A stretch of 17,703 bases of DNA, from positions 1 to 17,703 of the forward strand of contig CAUAJB010000045.1 of assembly GCA_958429225.1 (NCBI GenBank), written 5' to 3'. This DNA is from an uncultured Collinsella sp. (GTDB lineage Bacteria; Actinomycetota; Coriobacteriia; Coriobacteriales; Coriobacteriaceae). This document shows, in pieces, positions 7,772 through 15,455 of this stretch. Within the stretch, counting starts at the first letter, position 1. Each line of letters opens with the position of its first letter. The notes beneath the pieces were generated by a model. That model was not told the DNA's origin. It did not search any database and saw only the letters and a list, made by a program, of their open reading frames with translations. A program made the translations under genes and the position numbers.

Positions 7772-8698
7772 CTATGCGAGCTCGTCGGCAATAGCTGCGA
7801 CCTGCTCGGCCGTCTCGCACGAATACACACGAACGTCGCTCAACGTACGCTTGACCAGGCCGGACAGCGTTTTGCCGGGGCCGACCTCAATAAATGTGTC
7901 GATGCCCTGATCCTGCAGAGCATACAGCGTGTCGACCCAGCGCACGGCATGGCTCACCTGGTTGGCCAAGACATCCGATGCCGCTCGCGGGTCCGCCGGA
8001 TAGGGCGCCGCCGTCATGTTTGCCAAAACAGGAATGAGCAACGGGGACGGCGCGTGACCGGCCTCAATATATGCGGCAAGGCCACAGGTCGCCTCGGCCA
8101 TATAGGGGCTATGAAATGCACCCGACACCGCGACCTTCATGGCGCGGCCGCCAGCCTCTTTTACTAGGACGTCGAGCTCCTGCAGCGCATCGGGCGCTCC
8201 GGCCACAACCGTCTGCTGGGGACTGTTGTAGTTGACCGGCCAGCAGTCCTCGCCGGCCTGCGCAGCCAGGTTCTCGACTTGCGCAGCATCAAGTTTGATG
8301 ACGGCGCGCATGCCGCCGGGGTGACGCTCGGCCGCCGTGGCCATCAATGCCGCGCGCTCACACACGAGCTCAAAACCCGCTCGCGTATCGAATGCCCCCG
8401 CAAAGGTGAGTGCAGCGACCTCGCCCAGCGAGAATCCCGCACAGGCGGCAGGCACCACGCCGCGCTCGCGCAGGGCGACGGCGACAGCCAAGTCGTGCAC
8501 GAACACGCAAGGCTGCGTGTTCTCGGTCTGCGAGAGCTCCTCCTTGGAGGCGCTCCGGCACTGCTCGCTCGTCCCCGGGCGCACCTCATCGGCAATGGCG
8601 AACACCTCGGCAGCCGCCGGCGATGTCTCGATCAAGTCGACGCCCATCGCGGGGTGCTGGGCACCCTGGCCGGCAAACAAAAACGCTACGCCACCCAT
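7772..8698 (-). CDS. fabD: malonyl-CoA:ACP transacylase
   Basis: A 308-residue enzyme that moves malonyl from CoA to the acyl carrier protein. It opens with FLFAGQGAQ (6-14). The nucleophile is Ser90 in GFSLGE (88-93) and the catalytic histidine is His196 in SGAFHSPYM (192-200). E. coli FabD has GHSLGE; the phenylalanine here is a departure at the residue before the nucleophile, a position that varies between families. The ATG at 8698 is preferred over a GTG at 8704 because AGGG stands nine bases before the ATG. The start overlaps the fabK end by 13 bp. Confidence 0.95.
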   Translation of the reverse strand: MGGVAFLFAGQGAQHPAMGVDLIETSPAAAEVFAIADEVRPGTSEQCRSASKEELSQTENTQPCVFVHDLAVAVALRERGVVPAACAGFSLGEVAALTFAGAFDTRAGFELVCERAALMATAAERHPGGMRAVIKLDAAQVENLAAQAGEDCWPVNYNSPQQTVVAGAPDALQELDVLVKEAGGRAMKVAVSGAFHSPYMAEATCGLAAYIEAGHAPSPLLIPVLANMTAAPYPADPRAASDVLANQVSHAVRWVDTLYALQDQGIDTFIEVGPGKTLSGLVKRTLSDVRVYSCETAEQVAAIADELA

Positions 8699-9630
8699 GC
8701 GCACGCACCCTTCAGGACGTGCTCGGCGCCATCGACCAGGTCGTCAACGATTTCGCGTGCGCTCTGGCGCTCGTTGACCATGCCGGCAATCTGTCCACAC
8801 AAAAACGAACCCTCTTCGTAGTTGCCGTCCTTGGCGGCCTTACGCAGCGCACCGGTTCCCATAGCACCGAGCTCCTCGGCACTCGCGCCGGAACCCTCGC
8901 TCTTGGCATAGGCGTTGGTGAAGGGGCTCTTGAGGGCGCGCACTGGATGTCCCGTCGAGCGACCGGTCGCACGCGTCGAAGTGTCGTTGGCCTTCAGGAC
9001 CATCTCTTTGTACTGCTCCGAGACGGTGCACTCGTCTGCGACCAGAAAGCGCGTACCCACTTGCACGCCTTCGGCGCCCAGCATAAAGGCGGCCGCCACG
9101 CCGCGGCCGTCGGCAATACCGCCGGCGGCCACGACGGGAATGTCAACCGCATCGACGACCTGCGGCACCAGTGCCATCGTCGAGGTCTCTCCAATATGGC
9201 CGCCCGATTCGGTACCCTCGGCAACAACCGCCGTGGCTCCACGACGTGCCACGAGGCGCGTCAGCGCCACCGAGGCAACGACCGGGATGACCTTGATGCC
9301 CGCCTCGTTCCACGCCTTCATGTACTTGGCGGGATTGCCGGCGCCCGTCACGACGACCGGCACTCGCTCGTCAATCACGACCTGTGCAACCTCGTCGGCA
9401 AACGGGCTCATGAGCATGACGTTGACGCCAAAGGGCTTATCCGTCTTGGCGCGCAGCTCATGAATCTGGTCGCGAAGCCAGTTGGCGTCGGCGTTCATGG
9501 CCGCGATGATGCCTAAGCCACCCGCCTCGGACACTGCGGACGCCAGCGAGGCATCGGCAATCCAGGCCATACCGCCCTGGAACACGGGCTTTTCGATGCC
9601 GAGCAGATCGCAGAGAGGAGTCTTGAGCAT
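8686..9630 (-). CDS. fabK: enoyl-ACP reductase II (FMN-dependent)
   Basis: A 314-residue TIM-barrel flavoprotein of the FabK/nitronate monooxygenase group that carries out the last reduction of each elongation cycle. Visible motifs are PVFQGGMAW (15-23), the VVTGAGNP phosphate-loop region (93-100), AEGTESGGHIGE (137-148), whose His145 matches His144 of pneumococcal FabK, and VVAAGGIADGRG (about 165-176). Its place between acpP and fabD supports the reductase role rather than nitronate oxidation. FabK enzymes are known to be insensitive to triclosan. No fabI or fabL is seen in the window. The gene starts 2 bp after the acpP stop. Confidence 0.94.
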   Translation of the reverse strand: MLKTPLCDLLGIEKPVFQGGMAWIADASLASAVSEAGGLGIIAAMNADANWLRDQIHELRAKTDKPFGVNVMLMSPFADEVAQVVIDERVPVVVTGAGNPAKYMKAWNEAGIKVIPVVASVALTRLVARRGATAVVAEGTESGGHIGETSTMALVPQVVDAVDIPVVAAGGIADGRGVAAAFMLGAEGVQVGTRFLVADECTVSEQYKEMVLKANDTSTRATGRSTGHPVRALKSPFTNAYAKSEGSGASAEELGAMGTGALRKAAKDGNYEEGSFLCGQIAGMVNERQSAREIVDDLVDGAEHVLKGACAWVA

Positions 9631-9632
9631 CT

Positions 9633-9869
9633 CTACTTCTCCAATGCCGCCTCGACCGTATCGGCGAACTCGCCGACCGTCTTGGGGTTCTCCTCGGTAT
9701 CGAGCTGGATGCCAAACTCGTCCTCGACGGCAACGAGGATCTCGACGGTGCCCAGGCTGTCGAGACCAATCTCCTCGAGCGTGGACTCGGGCTTCATCTC
9801 GACATCGTCAAGACCGGCGGTCTCGCGGATAACGTCGCAAACGCGCTCGAAGGTCTTCTGATCTGCCAT
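9633..9869 (-). CDS. acpP: acyl carrier protein
   Basis: A 78-residue acidic helical protein that carries growing acyl chains on a phosphopantetheine arm. The attachment site is Ser38 in GLDSLGTVEI (35-44). Net charge and length are typical. AAAGGAG lies seven bases before the ATG. It is 51 bp after fabH and 2 bp before fabK. Placing acpP between the initiation enzyme and the reductase is usual for Gram-positive fab operons. Confidence 0.97.
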   Translation of the reverse strand: MADQKTFERVCDVIRETAGLDDVEMKPESTLEEIGLDSLGTVEILVAVEDEFGIQLDTEENPKTVGEFADTVEAALEK

Positions 9870-9920
9870 GGTAGTTCTCCTTTGGTTGTGCCCTAGGGCG
9901 TTTTTATTTCCTATGTGCGA

Positions 9921-10880
9921 CTACTTCCAACGAAGCAGATAGCCACCTATATCCAGACCGGCGCCAAATCCAACCAAGGCGATGGTGTCGCCTGTGTGAA
10001 GTGCACCGGCGTTTGCCAGCCGGTCGAGGGCAAGCGGAATGCATGCGCTCGAAATGTTGCCGGTCTCGCGCAACGTGCGAACCACGCGCTCGTCCGGCAC
10101 GCCCAGGCGCTTGACCGCCTGGCTCAGGATTCGTTCGTTAGCCTGATGTAATACAAAATGATCGATGTCTTCGACCAAAATGCCCGCATCGATCGCAAGC
10201 TTATGAACCGTGTCGCAGATGGCGTTGACGCCGAACTTGAACACGCGGCGGCCATTCATGGACAGCACGCTCGCGCTATCTGCGGAAGCCTTAAACGGCG
10301 AGGTACCGACCAGACCGGGAACGCGCAACGTCTCGACGTCGGGCGCCGTCGAAAGCTCAACGGCAAGGGGACTGTCTCCCCCAGCCTCAATCACTGCGGC
10401 GCCTGCCCCATCGCCAAAGAGCACGCAGGTGGCACGGTCGGTCCAGTCGAGCGCGCGCGTCATCTGCTCGGCAGCAATGACCAGCACGTTCTTGGCGCGT
10501 CCGCGGGCGATATAGCCCTCGGCGACATCGAGCGCAAATACGAAGCCGGCACAAGCCGCCGAGACATCGAAGGCAGGGCACGTCGCGCCTAGTCGCTCAG
10601 CAACGGCACACGCCTCAGCGGGAACAAGGTGGTCACCCGTCGTCGTCGAGCAGACGATCAGATCCAGCTGGCTCGCGTCGATTCCGGACACCTGGAGTGC
10701 CCGCTCACTCGCCGCTACGGCAAGGTCGTCAAGTGACTCGGTGGTGCAGACGTGGCGGCTCTTGATACCCGTGCGGGTAAAAATCCACTCATCCGAGGTA
10801 TCGAGGAACTCAGACAGCTCGTCATTGGAAACACTGCGTTCAGGAAGCGCCGAGCCTGTTCCAAGAATCGTGAAACCCAT
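9921..10880 (-). CDS. fabH: 3-oxoacyl-ACP synthase III (initiation enzyme)
   Basis: A 319-residue condensing enzyme that joins an acyl-CoA primer to malonyl-ACP to start fatty acid synthesis. The catalytic residues are Cys110 in SAACAGFVF, His245 in LHQANERI and Asn275 in TGNISSACIP. It begins GFTILGTGSALPE and ends GFGAGLDIGGYLLRW, both typical. The frame is open to 10937, but the ATG at 10880 is chosen because it starts the conserved domain and has AGGAGG eight bases upstream. It is the first gene of the fab/acc operon and diverges from birA; primer preference cannot be read from the sequence. Confidence 0.96.
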   Translation of the reverse strand: MGFTILGTGSALPERSVSNDELSEFLDTSDEWIFTRTGIKSRHVCTTESLDDLAVAASERALQVSGIDASQLDLIVCSTTTGDHLVPAEACAVAERLGATCPAFDVSAACAGFVFALDVAEGYIARGRAKNVLVIAAEQMTRALDWTDRATCVLFGDGAGAAVIEAGGDSPLAVELSTAPDVETLRVPGLVGTSPFKASADSASVLSMNGRRVFKFGVNAICDTVHKLAIDAGILVEDIDHFVLHQANERILSQAVKRLGVPDERVVRTLRETGNISSACIPLALDRLANAGALHTGDTIALVGFGAGLDIGGYLLRWK

Positions 10881-10897
10881 CACTAACCTCCTTTGAG

Positions 10898-10963
10898 TTG
10901 TTGACGTGTTTACATCGACCAAGAGAGGATAACGCATTTCAGTCTTTGTTGACGTGTTAACAT
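10898..10963. repeat. two 18-bp direct repeats, candidate operators between fabH and birA
   Basis: Two copies, at 10898-10915 and 10946-10963, match at 17 of 18 positions; the shared part reads TTGTTGACGTGTT followed by T or A and ACAT. Each copy is partly symmetric: TGTTGACG against TGTTAACA reversed matches at 6 of 8 positions in the second copy. They start 48 bp apart and flank the putative fabH -10 element, one over its -35 region and one downstream of the expected transcript start. This suggests paired binding sites for a fatty acid regulator. None is encoded in the window, and the sequence does not match the Streptococcus FabT or Bacillus FapR sites as I know them. Confidence 0.6.
10926..10954 (-). 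promoter_or_regulatory. putative fabH operon promoter
   Basis: On the minus strand TATCCT (10926-10931) is a -10 candidate, identical to the -10 hexamer of the rpsL promoter in this window. A poor -35 (GTCAAC or TCAACA, about 15-16 bases upstream) lies inside the second 18-bp repeat. The weak -35 would fit a regulated promoter. The transcript would begin about 35-40 bases before the fabH ATG. I could not find a convincing birA promoter in the rest of 10881-11056. Confidence 0.4.
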
Positions 10964-11056
10964 TAAATTGTCCAAATGCGACAAAGGCTTCACATTGTGT
11001 CTATCTCTCGACACCATTGCGCGATTGCCTTATTTACTTAGGAGGTAGCAGCTGTT

Positions 11057-11833
11057 ATGGATTCTCGTTTAACGATAGTCGACGTAACCGGATCGACCAA
11101 CGATGACCTGCTCGAGGCAGGAAAACAGGGTGCGCCGCACGGCACAGGACTTGCCGCCCGCGCGCAAACGGCAGGACGCGGCCGGCGCGGCCACAAGTGG
11201 GATTCAACCGCCGGCAACCTATTGCTTTCGATTGTCCTGCGTCCATGCGTTAATCCCGCAAAGTACTCTGGTCTTGCCGCCGTCAGCGGCCTAGCGGTGC
11301 TCGAAGCACTCGAAAAGCAAGGCCTTGCAAGCGAAATAGCCCTCAAGTGGCCCAACGACCTGGTCGCGCGAGGACGCAAGCTCGGCGGCATTCTGGTCGA
11401 GGCCGCACGCGATAACGAAGGCAAACCTTTCGCCGTCTGCGGCATTGGTGTCAACGTAAACTACACGCCCCAAGAGGTGCCCGATGGCGGCCTGGCGGCA
11501 ATTGGCCTCTCGGACCTCAACGAGAGCGTTCCCGCCGTCGACATGCTCCTCGATGAGGTCTATCACGCAGTTATAGACGCTGTAGATACCTGGGCAGAGC
11601 GCCTCAACGCCATGGAAGAAAACGCCGGACCGCTCGCGCCCGTCCACGACGAATATGTCGCACACCTCAATTGGATTGGGGAGCACGTTATCGCCCGCTC
11701 CCCCGCTGGAGACGAGCTGGCACGCGGCATATTTAGAACGGTCGACGATTGCGGCCGCGCAAGCATTGAGACCGAGAGCGGCTTGTGCGTCTTCCACTTC
11801 GAAGAAGCGTCCTTACGCCCCCTGAGCGAATAG
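11057..11833 (+). CDS. birA: biotin--[acetyl-CoA carboxylase] ligase
   Basis: A 258-residue ligase that activates biotin with ATP and attaches it to the AccB lysine. It contains STNDDLLE (13-20), the biotinyl-AMP loop TAGRGRRGHKW (38-48), KWPNDL (97-102) and KLGGILVE (108-115), then a small C-terminal domain. It lacks the N-terminal winged helix of E. coli BirA, so it is a class I enzyme and probably not the repressor of the fab region. AGGAGG stands 11 bases before the ATG, a rather long spacing. It reads away from fabH, next to the operon that makes its substrate protein. Confidence 0.94.
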   Translation: MDSRLTIVDVTGSTNDDLLEAGKQGAPHGTGLAARAQTAGRGRRGHKWDSTAGNLLLSIVLRPCVNPAKYSGLAAVSGLAVLEALEKQGLASEIALKWPNDLVARGRKLGGILVEAARDNEGKPFAVCGIGVNVNYTPQEVPDGGLAAIGLSDLNESVPAVDMLLDEVYHAVIDAVDTWAERLNAMEENAGPLAPVHDEYVAHLNWIGEHVIARSPAGDELARGIFRTVDDCGRASIETESGLCVFHFEEASLRPLSE

Positions 11834-11891
11834 GACGCCGCAGCCGTCAGCTCGGCAGACGAATTCGCTATCCCAAAATCTAAACTCAAAA

Positions 11892-11930
11892 CAAAAGGGC
11901 CCCGCTACCGTAACGGCAGCGGGGCCCTTT
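11892..11930. terminator. shared terminator between birA and rpsJ
   Basis: A GC-rich hairpin with 13 consecutive pairs, one mismatch and two or three more pairs closes a tiny loop (arms 11894-11909 and 11915-11930). On the minus strand it runs into TTTTGTTTTG, a good terminator for the ribosomal protein operon. On the plus strand only TTT follows, so it may also stop birA transcripts, less strongly. Confidence 0.9.
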
Positions 11931-11949
11931 AAGCTATGAGCGATATCGC

Positions 11950-12258
11950 TTAGAGCTTGATGTCGATGTCGACGCCAGCGGGGAGGTCGAGACGCATAAG
12001 CGAATCAACAGTGCCCGAGGTGGGGTCGAGGATGTCGATGAGGCGCTTGTGAGTGCGCATCTCGAACTGCTCACGGGAGTCCTTGTTCACGTGCGGCGAG
12101 CGGATAACCGTGTACAGGTTGCGCTCGGTGGGCAGGGGGACAGGACCGGAAACGCGAGCGCCGGTCTTCTGAGCGGTCTCGACGATGAGCTTCGCGGACT
12201 GATCGACGACCTCGTGATCATAGCCCTTGAGGCGAATGCGGATCTTCTGGGTAGCCAA
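11950..12258 (-). CDS. rpsJ: 30S ribosomal protein S10
   Basis: A 102-residue protein of the small-subunit head that also acts as NusE in antitermination. It is recognised by KIRIRLKGYDHEVVDQS (5-21), GPVPLPTER and the C-terminal part with DLPAGVDIDIKL. The first codon is TTG at 12258, with GGAGG six bases upstream; the conserved N-terminus starts there. It is the last gene of the rpsL-rpsG-fusA unit, 60 bp after fusA. In many bacteria rpsJ instead heads the S10 operon and tuf follows fusA; tuf is absent here. A six-base-pair hairpin (12277-12293) lies in the gap before it. Confidence 0.97.
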   Translation of the reverse strand: MATQKIRIRLKGYDHEVVDQSAKLIVETAQKTGARVSGPVPLPTERNLYTVIRSPHVNKDSREQFEMRTHKRLIDILDPTSGTVDSLMRLDLPAGVDIDIKL

Positions 12259-12318
12259 CTTAAACCTCCAAAGAGTGCGAGAGATGTTCTCGCGGATTAC
12301 GTAACAGGGAGCTCGAAC

Positions 12319-14418
12319 TTAGGCGTTCTTGCTCATGACCTCGTCCACGATGGACTTGGGCGCGGGCTCATAAGAGTCGAACTGCATCGTGTAGGATGCA
12401 CGGCCCTGGGTCTGGGAGCGAAGGTCGGTAGCGTAACCGAACATCTCGCCCAGCGGCACCTTGGCACGGATGAGCTTGCTGTTCTTGCGATCCTCCATGC
12501 CCTCGATCTTGCCGCGGCGACCGGAGAGGTTGCCCATAACGTCGCCCATGTACTGCTCGGGGGTCTCGACCTCGACAGCCATGATCGGCTCGAGCAGCTG
12601 CGGATCGGACTTCTTGAGGGCGTCCTTGATAGCCATGGAGCCGGCGATCTTGAAGGCGGCCTCGGAGGAGTCGACCTCGTGGTAAGAACCGTCGAACAGG
12701 GTGACCTTAACGTCGAGGACCGGGAAGCCGGCGATAACACCGGTGTTCAGGGCCTCCTGGATGCCCTTGTCGATGGACGGGATGTACTCCTTGGGCACGA
12801 CGCCGCCGACGATAGCGTTGACGAACTCGTAGCCGAAGCCCTCCTCCATCTTCTCGAGCTTGATGACGGCGTGGCCGTACTGACCGCGACCGCCGGACTG
12901 ACGGACGAACTTGCCCTCAGCCTTCTCGACGTCGTGACCAGCGGTCTCGCGGTAGGCAACCTGGGGCTTACCGACGTTAGCGTCAACCTTGAACTCGCGG
13001 AGCAGACGGTCGACGATGATCTCGAGGTGCAGCTCGCCCATGCCGGCGATGATGGTCTGGCCGGTCTCGTGGTTGGTGGACACCTGGAAGGTCGGGTCCT
13101 CCTCGGCGAGCTTGGTCAGAGCCAGGGACATCTTGTCCTGCTCGGCCTTGGTCTTGGGCTCGATGGCAACGTCGATAACGGGCTTAGCGAACTCGATCTT
13201 CTCGAGGACGATCTCCTTGCCCTCGGCGCACAGGGTGTCACCGGTGGTGGAGTTCTTGAAGCCGACGCAAGCGACGATGTCGCCGGCGGCAGCGTCGTCA
13301 CGGTCGATACGCTCGGCGGCGTTCATCTCGAGGATGCGGCCGAGGCGCTCGCGCTGACCGTTGGAAGCGTTGACCACGTAGGAGCCGGACTCGGCGCGGC
13401 CGGAGTAAACGCGGACATAGGTGAGCTTACCGACGAACGGGTCGGTCATGATCTTGAAGACCAGGCCGGAGAAGGGCTCGTCGAAGGAAGGATGACGCTG
13501 GATCTCCTCGCCGGTGTCCGGATCGGTACCGGTGACGGCCTCAACGTCGAGCGGGCTGGGCAGGTAGTCGACGACAGCGTCGAGCAGCTCCTGAACGCCC
13601 TTGTTCTTGTAGGCGGAGCCCACGAAGACGAGGTTGAGCTCATTGGCCAGAACACCCTTGCGCAGAGCAGCCTTGAGCTCCTCGACGGTGAAGTCCTCCT
13701 CCATGAGGATCTTCTCCATGAGCTCGTCGTCAAAGCTGGCAGCAGCGTCAAGGAGCTCCTCGCGCTTGGTGGCAGCGATGTCGGCAAACTCAGCCGGGAT
13801 CTCGTCCATCGGCTCGGGGTAGGTCATACCCTTCTCGTCGGCCTTGAAGTCCCATGCAGTCATGGTGACCAGGTCGATGACGCCCCAGAAGTTGTCCTCG
13901 GCGCCCATCGGGACCTGAGCGGCCACGGCGTTAGCGTCGAGACGATCCTTCATGGTCTCGATAGCGTTGAAGAAGTCAGCGCCCACGCGGTCATACTTGT
14001 TGATGAAAGCGATGCGGGGGACGTTGAAGGTGGAAGCCTGACGCCAAACGGTCTCAGACTGGGGCTGAACGCCGGCAACGGCGTCGAAGACGGCGACAGC
14101 GCCATCGAGGACGCGCAGGCAGCGCTCGACCTCGGCGGTGAAGTCAACGTGGCCCGGGGTGTCGATGATCTGGATGCGGTAGTCCTTACCGTCCTTGTTC
14201 CAGAAGCACGTGGTAGCAGCGGAGGTAATGGTTACGCCGCGCTCCTGCTCCTGAACCATCCAGTCCATGGTGGCAGCGCCCTCATGGACCTCACCGATCT
14301 TGTGGGTCTTACCGGTGTAGTAAAGAATACGCTCGGTCGTGGTGGTCTTACCGGCATCGATGTGGGCCATGATGCCGATGTTACGGGTATCGGAAAGCTT
14401 GTACTTAGGCTTAGCCAT
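12319..14418 (-). CDS. fusA: translation elongation factor G
   Basis: A 699-residue GTPase that drives translocation on the ribosome. GTP-binding motifs are AHIDAGKTTTTE (18-29), the switch I region ending RGVTITSAATT (60-70), DTPGHVDF (86-93) and NKYD (140-143). The last differs from the NKMD of E. coli but fits NKxD. Later domains II to V are complete, with GMGELHLEI and GRRGKIEGM visible. Length is normal. AAGGA lies seven bases before the ATG. It starts 19 bp after rpsG. Confidence 0.98.
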   Translation of the reverse strand: MAKPKYKLSDTRNIGIMAHIDAGKTTTTERILYYTGKTHKIGEVHEGAATMDWMVQEQERGVTITSAATTCFWNKDGKDYRIQIIDTPGHVDFTAEVERCLRVLDGAVAVFDAVAGVQPQSETVWRQASTFNVPRIAFINKYDRVGADFFNAIETMKDRLDANAVAAQVPMGAEDNFWGVIDLVTMTAWDFKADEKGMTYPEPMDEIPAEFADIAATKREELLDAAASFDDELMEKILMEEDFTVEELKAALRKGVLANELNLVFVGSAYKNKGVQELLDAVVDYLPSPLDVEAVTGTDPDTGEEIQRHPSFDEPFSGLVFKIMTDPFVGKLTYVRVYSGRAESGSYVVNASNGQRERLGRILEMNAAERIDRDDAAAGDIVACVGFKNSTTGDTLCAEGKEIVLEKIEFAKPVIDVAIEPKTKAEQDKMSLALTKLAEEDPTFQVSTNHETGQTIIAGMGELHLEIIVDRLLREFKVDANVGKPQVAYRETAGHDVEKAEGKFVRQSGGRGQYGHAVIKLEKMEEGFGYEFVNAIVGGVVPKEYIPSIDKGIQEALNTGVIAGFPVLDVKVTLFDGSYHEVDSSEAAFKIAGSMAIKDALKKSDPQLLEPIMAVEVETPEQYMGDVMGNLSGRRGKIEGMEDRKNSKLIRAKVPLGEMFGYATDLRSQTQGRASYTMQFDSYEPAPKSIVDEVMSKNA

Positions 14419-14437
14419 GTTAGTTCCTTACCTTAAC

Positions 14438-14911
14438 TTACCAACGATAGTGAGAGAACGCGCGGTTGGCCTCGGCCATCTTGAAGACGTCCTCACGCTT
14501 CTTGACGGAAGCGCCCAGGCCGTTGGAAGCGTCGAGGATCTCGTTGGCGAGACGCTCGGCCATGGTCTTCTCCTTGCGAGCGCGGGAGAAGTTGACGATC
14601 CAGCGGATACCCAGAGCGGTGGAACGACGGGAGTTGACCTCCATCGGGACCTGATAGGTAGCGCCACCGACACGCTTGGGCTTAACCTCGAGCGTGGGCT
14701 TGACGTTGTCCATAGCCTTCTTGAAGGTAGCGAGAGCGTCGCCACCCTCGGACTTCTCGGCAACGATCTCGAAAGCGGTGTAAACGATGCGCTCAGCGGT
14801 GGCCTTCTTGCCGTCAAGAAGGACCTTGTTGATGAGCTGAGTCACCAGGCGGTTGTTGTAAACGGCGTCAGGCTGAACCTCACGACGATTAGCTGCTGCA
14901 CGACGCGGCAT
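14438..14911 (-). CDS. rpsG: 30S ribosomal protein S7
   Basis: A 157-residue protein that nucleates assembly of the 16S rRNA 3' domain. It begins MPRRAAANRREVQPD and ends with the typical EANRAFSHYRW. AAGGAG lies seven bases before the ATG. It follows rpsL by 73 bp, a gap that contains a small hairpin. In E. coli the equivalent gap is the binding site for S7 feedback control of this operon. Confidence 0.98.
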   Translation of the reverse strand: MPRRAAANRREVQPDAVYNNRLVTQLINKVLLDGKKATAERIVYTAFEIVAEKSEGGDALATFKKAMDNVKPTLEVKPKRVGGATYQVPMEVNSRRSTALGIRWIVNFSRARKEKTMAERLANEILDASNGLGASVKKREDVFKMAEANRAFSHYRW

Positions 14912-14933
14912 GTGAAATCTCCTTAAGTGTCTA

Positions 14934-14959
14934 CCGTGCGGCGCTTAGGCGGCACACGG
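14934..14959 (-). promoter_or_regulatory. hairpin in the rpsL-rpsG gap
   Basis: On the minus strand CCGTGTG (14953-14959) pairs with CGCACGG (14934-14940) over seven positions, one a G-U pair, around a 12-base loop. It ends about 22 bases before the rpsG start. By analogy with E. coli, where S7 binds the rpsL-rpsG spacer, it may be a translational control site; this is inference from position only. No T-run follows, so it is not a terminator. Confidence 0.4.
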
Positions 14960-14984
14960 CGAAAGTATCAAAACGTTATCTGGC

Positions 14985-15362
14985 TTATTTAGCCTTGGGG
15001 CGCTTAGCACCGTACTTGGAACGGGCCTGCATACGGTTCTGGACCGGAGCAGCGTCGTAGGCGCCACGGATGACGTGATAACGGACACCAGGGAGGTCAC
15101 GGACACGACCGCCGCGGACGAGCACGATGGAGTGCTCCTGCAGGTTGTGGCCCTCACCCGGGATGTAAGCAGTAACTTCGATGCCGTTGACGAGGCGAAC
15201 ACGGGCAACCTTACGAAGAGCCGAGTTCGGCTTCTTGGGGCTCGTGGTGAAGACGCGGGTGCACACGCCGCGCTTCTGGGAGTTGTGCTGCAGAGCAGCG
15301 TTCTTGGACTTCTTGGGCACGGAACGACGGCCCTGGCGAACCAGCTGGTTAATAGTAGGCAA
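14985..15362 (-). CDS. rpsL: 30S ribosomal protein S12
   Basis: A 125-residue decoding-centre protein. Its core TTSPKKPNSALRKVARVRL and GEGHNLQEHS segments are intact. The lysines altered in streptomycin-resistant strains (equivalent to Lys43 and Lys88 in E. coli) are present in KKPNS and RDLPG contexts, so it looks like the sensitive form. The start is TTG at 15360-15362, with AAGGAG six bases upstream; no ATG or GTG start fits the conserved N-terminus. It is the first gene of the operon and lies about 95 bases after a clear promoter. Confidence 0.98.
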   Translation of the reverse strand: MPTINQLVRQGRRSVPKKSKNAALQHNSQKRGVCTRVFTTSPKKPNSALRKVARVRLVNGIEVTAYIPGEGHNLQEHSIVLVRGGRVRDLPGVRYHVIRGAYDAAPVQNRMQARSKYGAKRPKAK

Positions 15363-15455
15363 AGCGTACTCCTTCTCGAATGATTCCAGCTTTCTGTAAA
15401 GTGCAACGGCTTGAATCGAGGGGTCAGCATCCCCCTACGAAACACGCAGTTCGAT

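Noticed and set aside
9890..9899. Perfect 10-base palindrome GCCCTAGGGC in the fabH-acpP gap
   Set aside because: It is short, has no loop or T-run and no second copy near it; too little to call an operator or terminator.
12049..14436. A plus-strand open frame of 795 codons opposite fusA and rpsJ
   Set aside because: The peptide is a monotonous Leu/Gly/Asp/Val/Glu sequence mirroring the codon use of fusA; no domain is recognisable and the real genes on the minus strand are certain.
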